From Silvania hatchlandensis (GTDB lineage Bacteria > Pseudomonadota > Gammaproteobacteria > Enterobacterales > Enterobacteriaceae), in assembly GCF_025564065.1 (NCBI RefSeq), contig NZ_JAMGZK010000054.1, forward strand, positions 1-64,000: DNA of 64,000 nt. The letters run 5' to 3'. The position numbers were made by a program, and so were the translations under genes. The first letter of the stretch is position 1; every line of letters starts with the position of its first letter. Below the pieces are notes generated by a model that was given only the letters and a program-made list of their open reading frames with translations, had not been told where the DNA came from and did no database searches. Shown piece by piece: positions 40,754 to 51,900 of the stretch.

Positions 40754-42229
40754 ATGGCGGTAACGCAAACAGCCCAGGCATGTGACCTGGTCATTTTCGG
40801 CGCGAAAGGCGATCTTGCACGCCGTAAATTGCTGCCTTCCCTGTATCAACTGGAAAAAGCGGGTCAAATCCACCCGGATACGCGCATTCTGGGCGTGGGC
40901 CGTGCGGACTGGGATAAAGACGCGTATACCAAAGTCGTGCGCGAAGCGCTGGAAACTTTCATGAAAGAGAAAATCGATGAAAGTTTGTGGGATACGCTGA
41001 GTGGACGTCTCGATTTCTGTAACCTGGACGTTAACGATACGACTGCCTTTACCCAACTGGGTGAGATGCTCGATCAGAAAAATCGCGTCACCATCAACTA
41101 TTTTGCCATGCCACCAAGCACCTTCGGCGCCATCTGCAAAGGTCTGGGCGAGGCGAAACTGAATGCCAAACCGGCTCGCGTGGTGATGGAGAAACCGCTG
41201 GGCACGTCGCTTGCGACCTCCCGCGAAATTAACGACCAGGTCGGCGAATATTTTGAAGAGTGCCAGGTTTACCGTATTGACCACTATCTTGGTAAAGAGA
41301 CGGTGCTGAACCTGCTGGCGCTGCGCTTTGCCAACTCCCTGTTCGTCAACAACTGGGATAACCGCACAATCGACCACGTGGAGATCACCGTGGCGGAAGA
41401 GGTGGGTATCGAAGGGCGCTGGGGTTACTTTGACCAGGCCGGTCAGATGCGCGATATGATTCAGAACCACCTGCTGCAAATCCTGTGCATGATCGCCATG
41501 GCACCGCCGTCCGATCTGTCTGCGGACAGTATTCGCGATGAGAAAGTGAAAGTGCTGAAGTCGCTGCGTCGCATCGATCGTTCCAATGTGCGCGAAAAAA
41601 CCGTTCGCGGCCAGTATACCGCCGGTTTTGCTCAGGGCCAGAAAGTGCCGGGCTACCTGGAAGAAGAGGGTGCCAATAAAACCAGCAGCACCGAGACCTT
41701 CGTGGCGATCCGCGTCGATATCGATAACTGGCGCTGGGCGGGTGTGCCGTTCTACCTGCGTACCGGTAAACGTCTGCCAGCCAAATGCTCTGAAGTGGTG
41801 GTGTACTTCAAGAACCCGGAACTGAACCTGTTCAAAGAGTCCTGGCAGGAGCTGCCACAGAACAAACTGACTATCCGTCTGCAGCCGGACGAAGGCGTGG
41901 ATATTCAGGTGCTGAACAAAGTGCCGGGCCTCGACCATAAGCATAACCTGCAGACCACCAAGCTGGATCTGAGCTACTCCGAAACCTTCAACCAGACTCA
42001 TCTGGCCGATGCGTATGAGCGTCTGCTGCTGGAAACCATGCGCGGCATTCAGGCGCTGTTTGTCCGTCGTGATGAAGTGGAAGAGGCGTGGAAGTGGGTC
42101 GACTCCATTACCGAAGCCTGGGCCGCCGATCAGGATGCACCTAAGCCGTATCAGGCAGGCACCTGGGGACCGGTAGCCTCGGTAGCGATGATCACCCGCG
42201 ACGGCCGTTCCTGGAACGAGTTTGAGTAA
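40754..42229 (+). CDS. zwf: Glucose-6-phosphate 1-dehydrogenase
   Basis: Zwf oxidises glucose-6-phosphate to 6-phosphogluconolactone with NADP, feeding the pentose-phosphate and Entner-Doudoroff routes. The 491 residues contain the nucleotide-binding [20 protein letters not shown] near residue 11, the active-site [21 protein letters not shown] near 175 and [15 protein letters not shown] near 325. It is downstream of a HexR box and has its own terminator before edd. Confidence 0.97.
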   Translation: MAVTQTAQACDLVIFGAKGDLARRKLLPSLYQLEKAGQIHPDTRILGVGRADWDKDAYTKVVREALETFMKEKIDESLWDTLSGRLDFCNLDVNDTTAFTQLGEMLDQKNRVTINYFAMPPSTFGAICKGLGEAKLNAKPARVVMEKPLGTSLATSREINDQVGEYFEECQVYRIDHYLGKETVLNLLALRFANSLFVNNWDNRTIDHVEITVAEEVGIEGRWGYFDQAGQMRDMIQNHLLQILCMIAMAPPSDLSADSIRDEKVKVLKSLRRIDRSNVREKTVRGQYTAGFAQGQKVPGYLEEEGANKTSSTETFVAIRVDIDNWRWAGVPFYLRTGKRLPAKCSEVVVYFKNPELNLFKESWQELPQNKLTIRLQPDEGVDIQVLNKVPGLDHKHNLQTTKLDLSYSETFNQTHLADAYERLLLETMRGIQALFVRRDEVEEAWKWVDSITEAWAADQDAPKPYQAGTWGPVASVAMITRDGRSWNEFE

Positions 42230-42254
42230 GGTTTATCGTTAATCCCTACGAGGT

Positions 42255-42270
42255 ATTTTACCGGTAACAT
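42255..42270. promoter_or_regulatory. GntR operator upstream of edd
   Basis: ATTTTACCGGTAACAT matches the GntR consensus ATGTTACCGATAACAT at 14 of 16 positions. In E. coli, GntR controls edd in response to gluconate. The site lies 194 bp before edd, and a terminator hairpin sits between them. Confidence 0.75.
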
Positions 42271-42308
42271 GATCTGGCTCAGGCCAGCGCACAATAATTA
42301 ATCATTTA

Positions 42309-42343
42309 AGCTCCGGGTGGATTTCCACCCGGAGCTTTTTTTA
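42309..42343 (+). terminator. Terminator between zwf and edd
   Basis: AGCTCCGGGTGG and CCACCCGGAGCT form a perfect 12-bp stem around ATTT, followed by a long T-tract. It ends zwf transcripts and would also intercept any transcript starting near the GntR site. Confidence 0.9.
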
Positions 42344-42463
42344 TTACACTGGCTGAAGCGATTTTGCCCCAGAGCTCCGGCCATCAAGCGTTTCAGGGAT
42401 GTTTCAGCCCGCTAAACGTTTTGTTAAATCCAGAGCGCGGACAGATAAATTACAGGAGCTTCT

Positions 42464-44275
42464 ATGAATCCGAAAATGTTACGCGTAACACAGCGCATTA
42501 TTGAGCGCTCAAAAGAGACCCGTTCTGCCTACCTCGCACGCATCCAGCAGGCGAAGAGCGATACGGTCCATCGCTCGCAGCTGGCCTGCGGGAATCTGGC
42601 GCACGGTTTTGCTGCCTGCCAGCCTGAAGATAAAGCCTCGCTGAAAAGCATGCTGCGTAACAATATCGCGATTATTACCTCCTATAACGACATGCTCTCG
42701 GCGCATCAGCCGTACGAGACCTACCCGGACATCATTCGTAAAGCACTGCACCAGGCCAATGCGGTCGGGCAGGTGGCGGGCGGCGTGCCGGCTATGTGCG
42801 ACGGCGTGACCCAGGGTCAGGACGGCATGGAACTTTCTCTGCTGAGCCGCGAAGTGATCGCCATGTCGGCGGCGGTAGGCCTGTCGCACAACATGTTTGA
42901 TGGTGCGCTGTACCTTGGCGTGTGCGATAAAATCGTCCCGGGCCTGGCGATGGCGGCGCTGTCGTTTGGTCATCTCCCTGCGCTGTTTGTGCCGTCAGGC
43001 CCAATGGCTAGCGGTCTGGCGAACAAAGAAAAAGTGCGCATTCGTCAGCTGTATGCCGAAGGCAAGGTCGATCGCATGGCGCTGCTGGAGTCAGAAGCGG
43101 CGTCTTATCATGCGCCGGGCACCTGTACATTTTACGGCACCGCTAACACCAATCAGATGGTGGTGGAGTTTATGGGGATGCAGCTCCCGGGCTCGTCGTT
43201 TGTCCATCCGGATGCCCCGCTGCGCGAAGCGCTGACGGCCGCCGCGGCGCGGCAGGTCACGCGTCTGACCGGAAACGGCAACGAATGGATGCCGCTCGGG
43301 AAAATGGTCGATGAAAAAGTGGTGGTGAACGGTATCGTGGCGCTGCTGGCGACCGGCGGTTCCACCAACCACACCATGCACATGGTGGCGATGGCGCGTG
43401 CGGCAGGGATCCAGATCAACTGGGATGATTTCTCCGATCTCTCAGAAGTCGTCCCGCTGATGACCCGCCTGTACCCGAACGGCCCGGCGGATATCAACCA
43501 TTTCCAGGCTGCGGGCGGCGTACCGGTTCTGATGCGTGAACTGCTGAAAGGCGGCCTGCTGCATGAAGACGTCAATACTGTTGCCGGTTTCGGCCTTAAG
43601 CGTTATCTCCAGGAGCCCTGGCTGAACGACGGCGTGCTCGACTGGCGTGAAGGGGCAACGGCATCGCTGGATGACAGCGTGATCGCCACCTTCGATGAGC
43701 CATTCTCTCACCACGGTGGCACCAAAGTGCTAAACGGTAACCTCGGTCGCGCGGTGATGAAGACCTCTGCGGTGCCGGTAGAAAACCAGATCGTTGAAGC
43801 TCCGGCGATTGTTTTTGAAAGCCAGCATGACGTTCTGCCGGCCTTTGAAGCGGGTCTGCTGGACAAAGATTGTGTGGTGGTGGTGCGTCATCAGGGACCA
43901 AAAGCGAACGGGATGCCAGAATTACATAAACTAATGCCGCCGCTTGGTGTATTATTGGACCGCTGTTTCAAAATTGCGTTAGTTACCGATGGACGCCTCT
44001 CCGGCGCATCAGGTAAAGTGCCATCGGCAATCCATGTGACCCCGGAAGCCTACGACGGGGGATTACTGGCGAAAGTGTACGACGGTGACATGATCCGCGT
44101 TAACGGCCAGACGGGTGAGTTAACCTTACTGGTCGACGAAGCGGTACTTGCCGCTCGTAAGCCGCATATTCCTGACCTGAGCGCATCGCGCGTGGGGACG
44201 GGGCGCGAAATGTTCAGCGCGCTGCGCGAGAAACTCTCGGGCGCGGAGCAGGGCGCGACCTGTATTACGTTTTAA
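42464..44275 (+). CDS. edd: Phosphogluconate dehydratase
   Basis: Edd dehydrates 6-phosphogluconate to KDPG, the first dedicated Entner-Doudoroff step. The 603 residues match E. coli. This IlvD/Edd-family enzyme needs an iron-sulfur cluster: cysteines in [20 protein letters not shown] near residue 105 and [16 protein letters not shown] near 220 are conserved, as are [10 protein letters not shown] near 305 and [17 protein letters not shown] near 508. The Shine-Dalgarno CAGGAG precedes the ATG and abuts ATAAATTACA (42445-42454), which looks like half a HexR box. It is followed by eda after 39 nt. Confidence 0.97.
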   Translation: MNPKMLRVTQRIIERSKETRSAYLARIQQAKSDTVHRSQLACGNLAHGFAACQPEDKASLKSMLRNNIAIITSYNDMLSAHQPYETYPDIIRKALHQANAVGQVAGGVPAMCDGVTQGQDGMELSLLSREVIAMSAAVGLSHNMFDGALYLGVCDKIVPGLAMAALSFGHLPALFVPSGPMASGLANKEKVRIRQLYAEGKVDRMALLESEAASYHAPGTCTFYGTANTNQMVVEFMGMQLPGSSFVHPDAPLREALTAAAARQVTRLTGNGNEWMPLGKMVDEKVVVNGIVALLATGGSTNHTMHMVAMARAAGIQINWDDFSDLSEVVPLMTRLYPNGPADINHFQAAGGVPVLMRELLKGGLLHEDVNTVAGFGLKRYLQEPWLNDGVLDWREGATASLDDSVIATFDEPFSHHGGTKVLNGNLGRAVMKTSAVPVENQIVEAPAIVFESQHDVLPAFEAGLLDKDCVVVVRHQGPKANGMPELHKLMPPLGVLLDRCFKIALVTDGRLSGASGKVPSAIHVTPEAYDGGLLAKVYDGDMIRVNGQTGELTLLVDEAVLAARKPHIPDLSASRVGTGREMFSALREKLSGAEQGATCITF

Positions 44276-44314
44276 GACGACAAGAATAATCGATCTGGTG
44301 AGAGAAAAACTCTG

Positions 44315-44956
44315 ATGAAAAACTGGAATACAAGTGCAGAAGCAATCCTGAAAACTGGCCCGGTAGTGCCTGTTATCGTGGTCAACAAGCTGGAACATGC
44401 TGTACCGATGGCGAAAGCGCTGGTTGCCGGTGGCGTCCGCGTGCTGGAAGTCACCCTGCGTACCGCCTGTGCAATGGATGCTATTCGCGCCATTGCCAAA
44501 GAAGTGCCGGAAGCGATCATTGGCGCGGGCACCGTGCTGAACCCACAGCAGTTGGCTGAAGTGACCGAAGCGGGCGCACAGTTCGCGATTAGCCCGGGCC
44601 TGACCGAGCCGCTGCTGAAAGCCGCGACCGAAGGTTCTATTCCGCTGATCCCAGGCATCAGCACCGTGTCTGAACTGATGCTGGGTCTGGACTACGGCCT
44701 GAAAGAGTTCAAATTCTTCCCGGCTGAAGCCAATGGCGGCACCAAAGCGCTGCAGGCGATTGCGGGTCCGTTCGCGCAGGTCCGTTTCTGCCCGACTGGC
44801 GGCATCACTCCGGCTAACTACCGTGACTACCTGGCGCTGAAAAGTGTGCTCTGTATCGGCGGCTCCTGGCTGGTGCCAGCGGATGCACTGGAAGCAGGCG
44901 ACTGGGATCGCATTACCAAACTGGCGCGCGATGCCGTTGAAGGCGCGCAGCAGTAA
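44315..44956 (+). CDS. eda: KDPG/KHG aldolase
   Basis: Eda splits KDPG into pyruvate and glyceraldehyde-3-phosphate; it also serves hexuronate breakdown. The 213-residue class I aldolase keeps the general acid Glu in [14 protein letters not shown] near 45 and the Schiff-base Lys in [11 protein letters not shown] (Lys133). It is co-transcribed with edd and likely receives the phosphorylated KDG derived from RhiTN substrates. Confidence 0.97.
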   Translation: MKNWNTSAEAILKTGPVVPVIVVNKLEHAVPMAKALVAGGVRVLEVTLRTACAMDAIRAIAKEVPEAIIGAGTVLNPQQLAEVTEAGAQFAISPGLTEPLLKAATEGSIPLIPGISTVSELMLGLDYGLKEFKFFPAEANGGTKALQAIAGPFAQVRFCPTGGITPANYRDYLALKSVLCIGGSWLVPADALEAGDWDRITKLARDAVEGAQQ

Positions 44957-44973
44957 GGTTATCGAACTGACAA

Positions 44974-45000
44974 AAAACGGGCCATTCGGCCCGTTTTTTT
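44974..45000. terminator. Bidirectional terminator between eda and purT
   Basis: AAAACGGGCC and GGCCCGTTTT pair around ATTC, with T-runs on both strands. The plus-strand T-run overlaps the purT stop codon. Confidence 0.9.
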
Positions 45001-46177
45001 ATCCTGCGACCTGGACGCTCGCGGCCGCTTTTTTGGCCCGCTCGACCGCCTCATCGGTGGTGTTACCCACCGCCAGCGCCACGCCTAAACGACGCGACCC
45101 TTCAATTTCTGGTTTGCCAAACAGACGCAGCTGCAGGCCTGCGCCGACCGCCGCCTCGACGTTAGCAAAGGTGACATTCTGGCTTGTCAACTGCGGCAGG
45201 ATCACCGCCGAGGCCGCCGGGCCATACTGACGAATGCCGCCGACTGGCAAACCGAGGAAGGCGCGCACGTGCAGCGCAAACTCGGAGAGATCCTGCGAGA
45301 TTAAGGTCACCATCCCGGTATCGTGCGGACGTGGAGAGACTTCGCTGAAAATGACCTCGTCGCCACAGACGAACAGCTCGACGCCAAACAGACCGTAGCC
45401 ACCCAGCGCCAGGACGACTTCGCGCGAGATTGCCTGGGCGCGTTCCAGCGCCAGCGGGCTCATCTGCTGCGGCTGCCAGGACTCACGGTAGTCGCCATCT
45501 TCCTGGCGATGACCAATCGGATCGCAGAAATGCACCCCGTCGACGGCGCTGATGGTCAGCAGAGTAATTTCGAAATCAAACTGCACCACGCCTTCTACGA
45601 TCACTCGTCCGGCACCCGCGCGGCCGCCCTGTTGGGCATACTCCCACGCCTTATCCAGCTGGTCGGCGCTGCGCACAAAGCTCTGGCCTTTACCGGAGGA
45701 GCTCATCACCGGCTTAATGATGCACGGGTAGCCAATTTCCGCCACGGCCTGTAAAAAATCGGCCTGACTGTCGGCAAAACGGTAGCGGGAGGTCGGCAGA
45801 GACAACTCTTCTGCGGCCAGGCGGCGAATACCTTCCCGGTTCATGGTCAGTTTTGCCGCACGGGCGCAGGGCACCACGCGCTGACCTTCGGCCTCCAGCG
45901 CCAGCAGGGTGTCGGTGGCGATGGCTTCGATCTCTGGCACCACGAAGTCCGGTTTCTCCAGCGCGATTAACGCGCGCAGGGCGTCACCGTCCAGCATATT
46001 AATGACGTGCGCCCGGTGAGCCACGTGCATGGCCGGTGCGTCGGCATAGCGATCGACGGCGATGACTTCAATGCCTAAGCGCTGGCACTCAATGGCCACC
46101 TCTTTACCCAGTTCACCTGAACCCAGCAGCATTACGCGCGTTGCTGCCGGTCGCAGCGCGGTTCCTAAAAGAGTCAT
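44999..46177 (-). CDS. purT: Formate-dependent GAR transformylase 2
   Basis: PurT makes formyl-GAR from formate, ATP and glycinamide ribonucleotide in purine synthesis, as an alternative to PurN. The 392-residue ATP-grasp enzyme shows [17 protein letters not shown] near 15, [17 protein letters not shown] near 150, [18 protein letters not shown] near 190 and [16 protein letters not shown] near 280. The start at 46177 ([10 protein letters not shown]) follows CAGGGGGAA. A PurR box overlaps its promoter. K-12 has the SOS gene yebG just upstream; it is absent here. Confidence 0.96.
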   Translation of the reverse strand: MTLLGTALRPAATRVMLLGSGELGKEVAIECQRLGIEVIAVDRYADAPAMHVAHRAHVINMLDGDALRALIALEKPDFVVPEIEAIATDTLLALEAEGQRVVPCARAAKLTMNREGIRRLAAEELSLPTSRYRFADSQADFLQAVAEIGYPCIIKPVMSSSGKGQSFVRSADQLDKAWEYAQQGGRAGAGRVIVEGVVQFDFEITLLTISAVDGVHFCDPIGHRQEDGDYRESWQPQQMSPLALERAQAISREVVLALGGYGLFGVELFVCGDEVIFSEVSPRPHDTGMVTLISQDLSEFALHVRAFLGLPVGGIRQYGPAASAVILPQLTSQNVTFANVEAAVGAGLQLRLFGKPEIEGSRRLGVALAVGNTTDEAVERAKKAAASVQVAG

Positions 46178-46204
46178 ACTATTCCCCCTGAAAAAGTTGC
46201 GCGC

Positions 46205-46227
46205 AGTATAAACGAAAACGTTTGCGT
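46205..46227 (-). promoter_or_regulatory. purT promoter with PurR operator
   Basis: ACGAAAACGTTTGCGT (46212-46227) matches the PurR consensus ACGCAAACGTTTGCGT at 15 of 16 positions. On the minus strand it lies directly upstream of a TATACT -10 (46205-46210), so PurR would block polymerase when purines are abundant. Confidence 0.85.
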
Positions 46228-46328
46228 CTGTCTTGCCCTGCGAAAAAATCCCAGCCAGACAGGTCGTTATTTGCATAGCTGTATTTTTCGACCATGCTTT
46301 TGGGGAACCAAAAACAAAGGAGCGCGTG

Positions 46329-46682
46329 ATGAAGAAAACAGGGGTAATGGTAGCAATGCTGTTGCTGGCTGGCAGCCTGACGGCGCAGGCAGCAGAGAAC
46401 AAAACGGTCAAATTTCCGGCCTGTGAAGGGCAGAATGCCGAAGGGATTGCGGCCAGCGTGAAGCGGGATTATCTGCAAAACCGTATCGTACGCTGGGCTG
46501 ACGATCAGAAGACGCTGGGGCAGGCCGACCCGGTCGCCTGGATCAACCCTCAGCAGGTGAAAGGCGAGAACGATCGCTGGACGGTGCCGCTGACGGTGCG
46601 CGGAAAAACCAGCGACATTCATTATCAGGTGAAGATCGACTGCAAGGCGGGGAGTGCGGAGTATCAGACGTCCGGGAAGTGA
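46329..46682 (+). CDS. yebF: YebF family secreted protein
   Basis: YebF is a small protein that laboratory E. coli releases to the medium. The 117 residues have a signal peptide ending near LTAQA and the family core [20 protein letters not shown] near residue 39, [18 protein letters not shown] and [16 protein letters not shown]. The two cysteines should form one disulfide. The fold is shared with the colicin M immunity protein Cmi. ATG 46329 follows AAGGAGCG. Its function is not established. Confidence 0.92.
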   Translation: MKKTGVMVAMLLLAGSLTAQAAENKTVKFPACEGQNAEGIAASVKRDYLQNRIVRWADDQKTLGQADPVAWINPQQVKGENDRWTVPLTVRGKTSDIHYQVKIDCKAGSAEYQTSGK

Positions 46683-46769
46683 ATTTTCGCTTCTTTTGTT
46701 GCCGCAGACATTTCCTGACATCCCCTCGCTTACGCTGTGAAATTCATGCACAGAAACGTGAGGGGAATC

Positions 46770-47420
46770 ATGTCAAACTGGTTGAATCAATTGCAGTCGC
46801 TGCTGGGGCAGAAATCATCGTCATCGTCCGGCGAAGGACTGAGCAAGCTGCTGGTACCGGGCGCACTCGGCGGCCTCGCCGGGCTGCTGGTGGCGAACAA
46901 ATCATCGCGTAAACTGTTGAGCAAATATGGCACCGGGGCGTTACTCGCCGGCGGCGGTGCTATTGCGGGCTCGGTGCTGTGGAACAAGTACAAGGATAAA
47001 GTGCGCAACGCCCATCAGGATGAGCCACAGTTTGGCCACCAGGCCTCGGCGCTGGACGTACGCAGCGAGCGTCTGATCCTGGCGCTGGTGTTTGCCGCCA
47101 AGAGCGACGGGCACATTGATGATAAAGAGCGTGCCGCCATCGAGCAGCAGCTGCGCGAAGCCGGTATCGAAGAGCAGGGCCGGGCGCTGGTGGCGCGCGC
47201 CATCGAACAGCCGCTCGATCCTGCGCGTCTGGCACAGGGGATCCAGAATGAAGAGGAAGCGCTGGAGCTCTATTTCCTGAGCTGTGCGGCGATCGATATC
47301 GATCACTTTATGGAGCGCAGCTATCTCAGTGCACTGGGCGACGCGCTGAAAATTCCGCAGGATGTTCGCGACGGCATTGAGCAGGATATTAAGCAGCAAA
47401 AACTGGCGCTGCCGGGCTAG
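46770..47420 (+). CDS. yebE: DUF533 inner-membrane protein YebE
   Basis: This 216-residue protein has an N-terminal soluble stretch ([19 protein letters not shown]), hydrophobic segments around [13 protein letters not shown] and [18 protein letters not shown], and a C-terminal helical TerB-like domain ([20 protein letters not shown] near 108). Function is unknown; in E. coli it belongs to the envelope-stress (Cpx) group. I start at ATG 46770 (MSNWLNQ) behind GTGAGGGGA; the ATG at 46737 lacks such a site. Confidence 0.9.
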   Translation: MSNWLNQLQSLLGQKSSSSSGEGLSKLLVPGALGGLAGLLVANKSSRKLLSKYGTGALLAGGGAIAGSVLWNKYKDKVRNAHQDEPQFGHQASALDVRSERLILALVFAAKSDGHIDDKERAAIEQQLREAGIEEQGRALVARAIEQPLDPARLAQGIQNEEEALELYFLSCAAIDIDHFMERSYLSALGDALKIPQDVRDGIEQDIKQQKLALPG

Positions 47421-47509
47421 TTTTTACCTGCGGCTGTCACGTTTCGCTTGCATCATGCGCATGTTTTGCCAACCTTATAGGGTGTAAAACGCAAAAGAAT
47501 CCTACCGAC

Positions 47510-49585
47510 ATGCCACCTAAAGCCCAACGTATACCGCACGCCATCACCGTCCACGGTGACACGCGTACCGACAATTATTACTGGTTGCGGGACGACAGCC
47601 GCTCGCAACCGGAGGTCCTGGACTACCTTCACGCTGAGAACGACTATGGCCGCAAGGTGATGGCCACCCAGCAGGCGTTGCAGGATCGCCTGCTCAGTGA
47701 AATGGTGGAGCGGGTTCCGCAGCGCGATGTTTCGGCGCCGTGGAGCAGAAACGGCTATCGTTACCGGCACGTTTACGAACCCGGCAACGAATACGCTATC
47801 TATCAGCGCCAGTCGGTGCTCTGTGCCGAGTGGGAAGAGTGGGAGATCCTGCTGGATGCCAATCAGCGGGCAGCGCACAGCGAATTTTATACCCTCGGGG
47901 GAATGGGGGTGTCGCCGGATAACGCGATTATGGCGCTGGCCGAAGATTACCTCTCCCGACGCCAGTACGGCTTACGTTTTCGTAATCTGGAGACCGGCAA
48001 CTGGTATCCGGAAATGCTGGATAACGTCTCGCCCGGCTTTATCTGGGCCAACGACTCCGAGACGGTCTATTACGTCAAAAAACACGCCACCACGCTGCAC
48101 CCTTATCAGGTATGGCGCCATACGGTAGGGACGCCCGGGGCCAGTGACGAACTGGTGTATGAAGAGAAAGACGAAACCTTCTACGTTAGCCTGCATAAAA
48201 CCACCTCGAAGCACTACGTCATTATTTATCTCGCCAGCGCCACCACCACTGAAGTGCTGCTGCTGGATGCTGAACTGCCGGACGCGCAGCCGCTGTGCTT
48301 TCTGCCGCGGCGCAAAGACCATGAGTACAGCCTCGATCACTTCCAGCACAGCTTCTATCTGCGCTCCAACCGGGAGGGCAAAAACTTTGGCCTGTATAAA
48401 ACCAAGGTCCGCGATGAACGTAAGTGGGAAGTGCTGATCCCGCCGCGTGAGCAGGTGATGCTTGAGGGCTTTACCCTGTTTACCGACTGGCTGGTGGTGG
48501 AGGAGCGCCAGCGCGGATTGACAAGCCTGCGGCGGATCAACCGCAAGACCCGGGAGGTGATCGGTATCGCGTTTGACGATCCCGCCTACGTCACCTGGAT
48601 TGGCTACAATCCGGAGCCGGAATCATCGCGCCTGCGCTACGGCTATTCATCGATGACCACCCCGGATACCCTGTTCGAGCTGGATATGGATACCGGGCAG
48701 CGCAAGGTGCTCAAGCAGGCCGAAGTGAAAGGCTTTGATGCCGCGATGTATCGCAGCGAACACCTGTGGATTGTCGCCCGTGACGGTACCGAAGTGCCGG
48801 TATCGCTGGTCTATCATAAAAATCACTTCCAGAAAGGGAAAAACCCGATACTGATCTACGGCTATGGTTCGTATGGTTCCAGCATTGATGCGGACTTTAG
48901 CAGCAGCCGGTTAAGCCTGCTGGACAGAGGGTTTGTCTATGCCATCGCCCATATTCGCGGCGGCGGCGAGCTGGGCCAGCACTGGTATGAAAACGGCAAA
49001 TTCCTGAAGAAGAAAAACACCTTTAACGACTATCTGGATGTCTGTGAAGGTCTGCTGAACCAGGGCTATGGCGAACGTTCTCAGTGCTTTGCGATGGGCG
49101 GCAGCGCAGGCGGTATGCTGATGGGTACCGTGATCAACCAACGTCCGGGGCTCTTTAAAGGCGTGGTAGCCCAGGTGCCGTTTGTCGACGTGCTGACCAC
49201 CATGCTGGATGAGACCATTCCGCTGACCGTCGGCGAGTATGAGGAGTGGGGTAATCCGCAGGATGAAACCTACTATCGCTATATGAAAGCCTACAGTCCG
49301 TACGACAACATCGAGGCCAAAGCTTATCCGCATATGCTGGTCACCACCGGCCTGCATGATTCCCAGGTACAATATTGGGAACCGGCAAAATGGGTCGCGA
49401 AGCTGCGCGAAATGAAGACCGACGATAACCTGCTGCTACTTTGCACCGACATGGACGCCGGACACGGAGGTAAGTCCGGGCGCTTTAAGTCGTACGAAGG
49501 GGTGGCGCTGGAGTATGCGTTTATCGTTGGCCTGGCGCAGGAATCGCTCACAGGCCAGGCGGCAGATCAGGCTTCACCCAGATAG
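47510..49585 (+). CDS. ptrB: Oligopeptidase B
   Basis: PtrB is a cytoplasmic serine peptidase that cleaves short peptides after Arg or Lys. The 691 residues comprise an N-terminal seven-bladed propeller and a C-terminal alpha/beta-hydrolase domain. They contain the nucleophile Ser in [12 protein letters not shown] near 533, catalytic Asp in [14 protein letters not shown] near 620 and His in [12 protein letters not shown] near 653, plus [19 protein letters not shown] near 478. The last 19 bases overlap the end of exoX on the other strand. Confidence 0.95.
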   Translation: MPPKAQRIPHAITVHGDTRTDNYYWLRDDSRSQPEVLDYLHAENDYGRKVMATQQALQDRLLSEMVERVPQRDVSAPWSRNGYRYRHVYEPGNEYAIYQRQSVLCAEWEEWEILLDANQRAAHSEFYTLGGMGVSPDNAIMALAEDYLSRRQYGLRFRNLETGNWYPEMLDNVSPGFIWANDSETVYYVKKHATTLHPYQVWRHTVGTPGASDELVYEEKDETFYVSLHKTTSKHYVIIYLASATTTEVLLLDAELPDAQPLCFLPRRKDHEYSLDHFQHSFYLRSNREGKNFGLYKTKVRDERKWEVLIPPREQVMLEGFTLFTDWLVVEERQRGLTSLRRINRKTREVIGIAFDDPAYVTWIGYNPEPESSRLRYGYSSMTTPDTLFELDMDTGQRKVLKQAEVKGFDAAMYRSEHLWIVARDGTEVPVSLVYHKNHFQKGKNPILIYGYGSYGSSIDADFSSSRLSLLDRGFVYAIAHIRGGGELGQHWYENGKFLKKKNTFNDYLDVCEGLLNQGYGERSQCFAMGGSAGGMLMGTVINQRPGLFKGVVAQVPFVDVLTTMLDETIPLTVGEYEEWGNPQDETYYRYMKAYSPYDNIEAKAYPHMLVTTGLHDSQVQYWEPAKWVAKLREMKTDDNLLLLCTDMDAGHGGKSGRFKSYEGVALEYAFIVGLAQESLTGQAADQASPR

Positions 49586-50229
49586 TGTTTCAGGGTCAGA
49601 CGCAGCTCCGGGCTCATTCTCTCCAGGTTGTTGTACAACCAGCGCAGATAGCCCGGGTCTTTGTCCGCCACTTCCGACACCGCTTTGCCACGGTATTTGC
49701 CGAAGGTAAAGGTGGTCAGCAGCGCAGGGCGACCGGTGATGGTCGCCATTTCATCCGGCGTCCAGCCAGTGGTATTCATAATGTCGATCAGCAGCGCGGC
49801 GGTGATGTAGCAGTCGTACAGGGCGCGGTGATGGTGCAACCCTTCCGGCGTCCTGACGTTGAGCTTACGCGACTTATACAGCGCCATATTGCTGTATTTA
49901 ATCCCCGGCCATAAGCGGCGTGCCAGCTTCATGGTGCAGATCCACTCCCCCGGCATTTCGGGCAGAACGCGGCGATCAAAACTGGCATTGTGCGCCACGT
50001 ACCACGCGCTTCCGTGGTAGTGGGGGATCACGTCGTCGATCCACGGCTTATCGGCGACCATCGCTTCGGTGATCCGGTGGATAGCCATCGCCTGGGGGCT
50101 GATCGGACGATCCGGGCGCACCAGATGGCTGAGTGGATTGACGATCTGTCCGTTCACTACGTCGACAGATGCCACTTCCACAATCCCTCCCTGCAGATCA
50201 CAGGTTTCAGTGTCGATGACACGCAGCAT
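49567..50229 (-). CDS. exoX: Exodeoxyribonuclease X
   Basis: ExoX is a 3'-5' exonuclease of the DnaQ (DEDDh) family used in mismatch and UV repair. The 220 residues contain the Exo I motif [21 protein letters not shown] (Asp6/Glu8), the Exo II region [15 protein letters not shown] near 79 and the Exo [19 protein letters not shown] near 133. A C-terminal DUF3820-type segment ([24 protein letters not shown]) follows. Its 3' end overlaps ptrB by 19 bases tail-to-tail. Confidence 0.93.
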   Translation of the reverse strand: MLRVIDTETCDLQGGIVEVASVDVVNGQIVNPLSHLVRPDRPISPQAMAIHRITEAMVADKPWIDDVIPHYHGSAWYVAHNASFDRRVLPEMPGEWICTMKLARRLWPGIKYSNMALYKSRKLNVRTPEGLHHHRALYDCYITAALLIDIMNTTGWTPDEMATITGRPALLTTFTFGKYRGKAVSEVADKDPGYLRWLYNNLERMSPELRLTLKHYLGEA

Positions 50230-50253
50230 GGCTCTCTCCTGGCCGTAAAACGT

Positions 50254-50910
50254 TTAGCGTAATGGAATGATCTCACCTTGCCAACCCTGCTCGGCAAAGC
50301 GGCCTGTCAACAGTAACTCACCGCCATCAGCCCGCACAATTAATTGCCCGCCTGCGTCCCACAGGGCGCTGCCGCCGTCGCCGTTAGCGACCAGCACCGG
50401 GATAGCATAGCGATGGGCAAACTGCTGAAACTGGTCAAGAGAGGAGAACCAGTCACATTCGTTGACCGCCAGGTTATGGGTAAACAGCGTGGCATCCGGC
50501 GTGATGTTTGGTTGGTCAGCGTGTAAATCGACAATGGTCAGGCTGCTGTTGCCGTTTTCCACGCAGGCTCCGGTTCCGTGCGGGTAAATCATCACCTGCG
50601 GTTTATTGGGGGTGAAGTACGCCAGCCCTCGCCGCCGCACGCCTTTCTCTTCCACGGTGATCCCGGCAATCACTGACAGGTTACAGCCGTGCGCGGCCTC
50701 AAGCAAAGGGGTGAGCTGGCGAGTATCGGGCGGGGCAGGAAGCGCGGCGTTGTGCTCTGCCGGGCCGGTTAATGACAGTTCCGGAAAAAGCAGCAGATTG
50801 CACTGATGGAGGGAGGCGGCGTAGATAAAGCGCAGGTGGTGCGCAACATGGTCGTCTACGCAGTGGTGCTTTGGGCGGTACTGAGCGGCCGCAATATTCC
50901 AGTGAGACAT
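50254..50910 (-). CDS. yobB: Nitrilase-superfamily protein YobB (possibly degenerate)
   Basis: This 218-residue carbon-nitrogen hydrolase-fold protein keeps the family Glu in LLFPELSLTGPAEHN near residue 42. The usual lysine context is not clear, and the cysteine sits in VNECDWFSSLDQF rather than the typical C-Y-D-x-R-F-P nucleophile elbow. It may therefore lack standard amidase activity. I start at MSHWNIAAAQ (50910) behind AAGGAAAT; the ATG at 50946 is less likely. It lies just upstream of exoX on the same strand. Confidence 0.85.
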   Translation of the reverse strand: MSHWNIAAAQYRPKHHCVDDHVAHHLRFIYAASLHQCNLLLFPELSLTGPAEHNAALPAPPDTRQLTPLLEAAHGCNLSVIAGITVEEKGVRRRGLAYFTPNKPQVMIYPHGTGACVENGNSSLTIVDLHADQPNITPDATLFTHNLAVNECDWFSSLDQFQQFAHRYAIPVLVANGDGGSALWDAGGQLIVRADGGELLLTGRFAEQGWQGEIIPLR

Positions 50911-51019
50911 CGTGATTTCCTTATGCACCCTGTCGCAGTGATTCATAAAGCCCCTGAATAGGTTGGGGCTTTATTATCCTGACATAAACAGTGTAAGGAA
51001 TTGTAACTTCTGTTTAAGG

Positions 51020-51250
51020 TTACTTAACTTTAGGTTCCCACGGCAGGCGGGAGAGGTTAACGGAGGCTAAACGATGCGCAATTAAACGCTGACGAAACCA
51101 GTCGCGCAGGTGCGTGGGTTGCTCACGTTCTACCACTTCGGCGATCACCGGCATGTTGTAGCGCTCTTTAAATGCCACACCAGCGGCGGCCAAATCGACA
51201 TTCACTTTGTCCATCTCCTCCTGGGGGAGGGTGGCGAGATTACTCTTCAT
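51020..51250 (-). CDS. holE: DNA polymerase III theta subunit
   Basis: Theta binds and stabilises the epsilon proofreading subunit of the polymerase III core. The 76 residues match E. coli, with the highly conserved [20 protein letters not shown] and [19 protein letters not shown]. The start at 51250 (MKSNLATLP) follows GGAGACGG. K-12 has yobA-yebZ between holE and yebY; here they are missing. Confidence 0.95.
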   Translation of the reverse strand: MKSNLATLPQEEMDKVNVDLAAAGVAFKERYNMPVIAEVVEREQPTHLRDWFRQRLIAHRLASVNLSRLPWEPKVK

Positions 51251-51421
51251 TTCCGTCTCCTTCATTTGCGGGCCAACGTTACCCAATCAGCAGCGCGTTG
51301 ACAAGCCCGGGCAGGATGATCCTCGACGCGATCATAATACAGCGTTATCCTCTGCCACTCATTGTGCGGGTGAATCGATATGTTCTGGTGCCGCAATTGC
51401 GTTTTGACGAGGTAAAAAACG

Positions 51422-51760
51422 ATGAAAAAAACAGTACTTTCTCTTTTATTGCTGGCCTGTTCTGGCGCGGCGCTGGCTGCACCCCAGGTGATTACCGTTA
51501 GCCGGTTCGAAGTGGGTAAGGATAAATGGGCGTTTAACCGCGAAGAAGTGATGCTGACCTGCCGACCGGGCCACGCGCTGTACGCCATCAACCCCAGCAC
51601 CCTGGTGCAGTATCCGCTGAACGATGCGGCGCAGCAGCAGGTGGACAGCGGCAAAAGCATTGGCAAACCCATCAGCATTATCCAGATTGACGACCCGGCT
51701 AATCCTTCGCAGAAGAAGAGCCTTGAACCGTTTATAGCGCGCGCCGAAACGCTCTGCTAG
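51422..51760 (+). CDS. yebY: DUF2511 periplasmic protein YebY
   Basis: This 112-residue secreted protein has a signal peptide ending near AALAAP and the conserved core [20 protein letters not shown] followed by [20 protein letters not shown]. Two cysteines (TCRPG and the C-terminal LC) may form a disulfide. In E. coli the yobA-yebZ-yebY cluster is copper-responsive; here yebY stands without its CopCD-like partners. It ends at a terminator shared with RyeA. Confidence 0.9.
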   Translation: MKKTVLSLLLLACSGAALAAPQVITVSRFEVGKDKWAFNREEVMLTCRPGHALYAINPSTLVQYPLNDAAQQQVDSGKSIGKPISIIQIDDPANPSQKKSLEPFIARAETLC

Positions 51761-51776
51761 CTGTCAGGTTCCAATA

Positions 51777-51817
51777 AAAAAACCGCAGGCTTCTCTTCGG
51801 AAGCGTTGCGGTTTTTG
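51777..51817. terminator. Bidirectional terminator of yebY and RyeA
   Basis: AACCGCA and TGCGGTT enclose a second GCTTC/GAAGC helix. The plus strand continues TTTTTG and the minus strand TTTTTTT. Confidence 0.85.
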
Positions 51818-51900
51818 TGTTTAAGGACAGGCTGACGCTTTTTTTCAGGCCACTTTTACTGCGGACTGGAAAACCTGGCGTCGTCATCTATTCTTAAAGG

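Noticed and set aside
40652..42001. Minus-strand open frame of 449 codons opposite zwf
   Set aside because: Antisense shadow, rich in H, F and Q, and it covers the HexR operator and zwf start.
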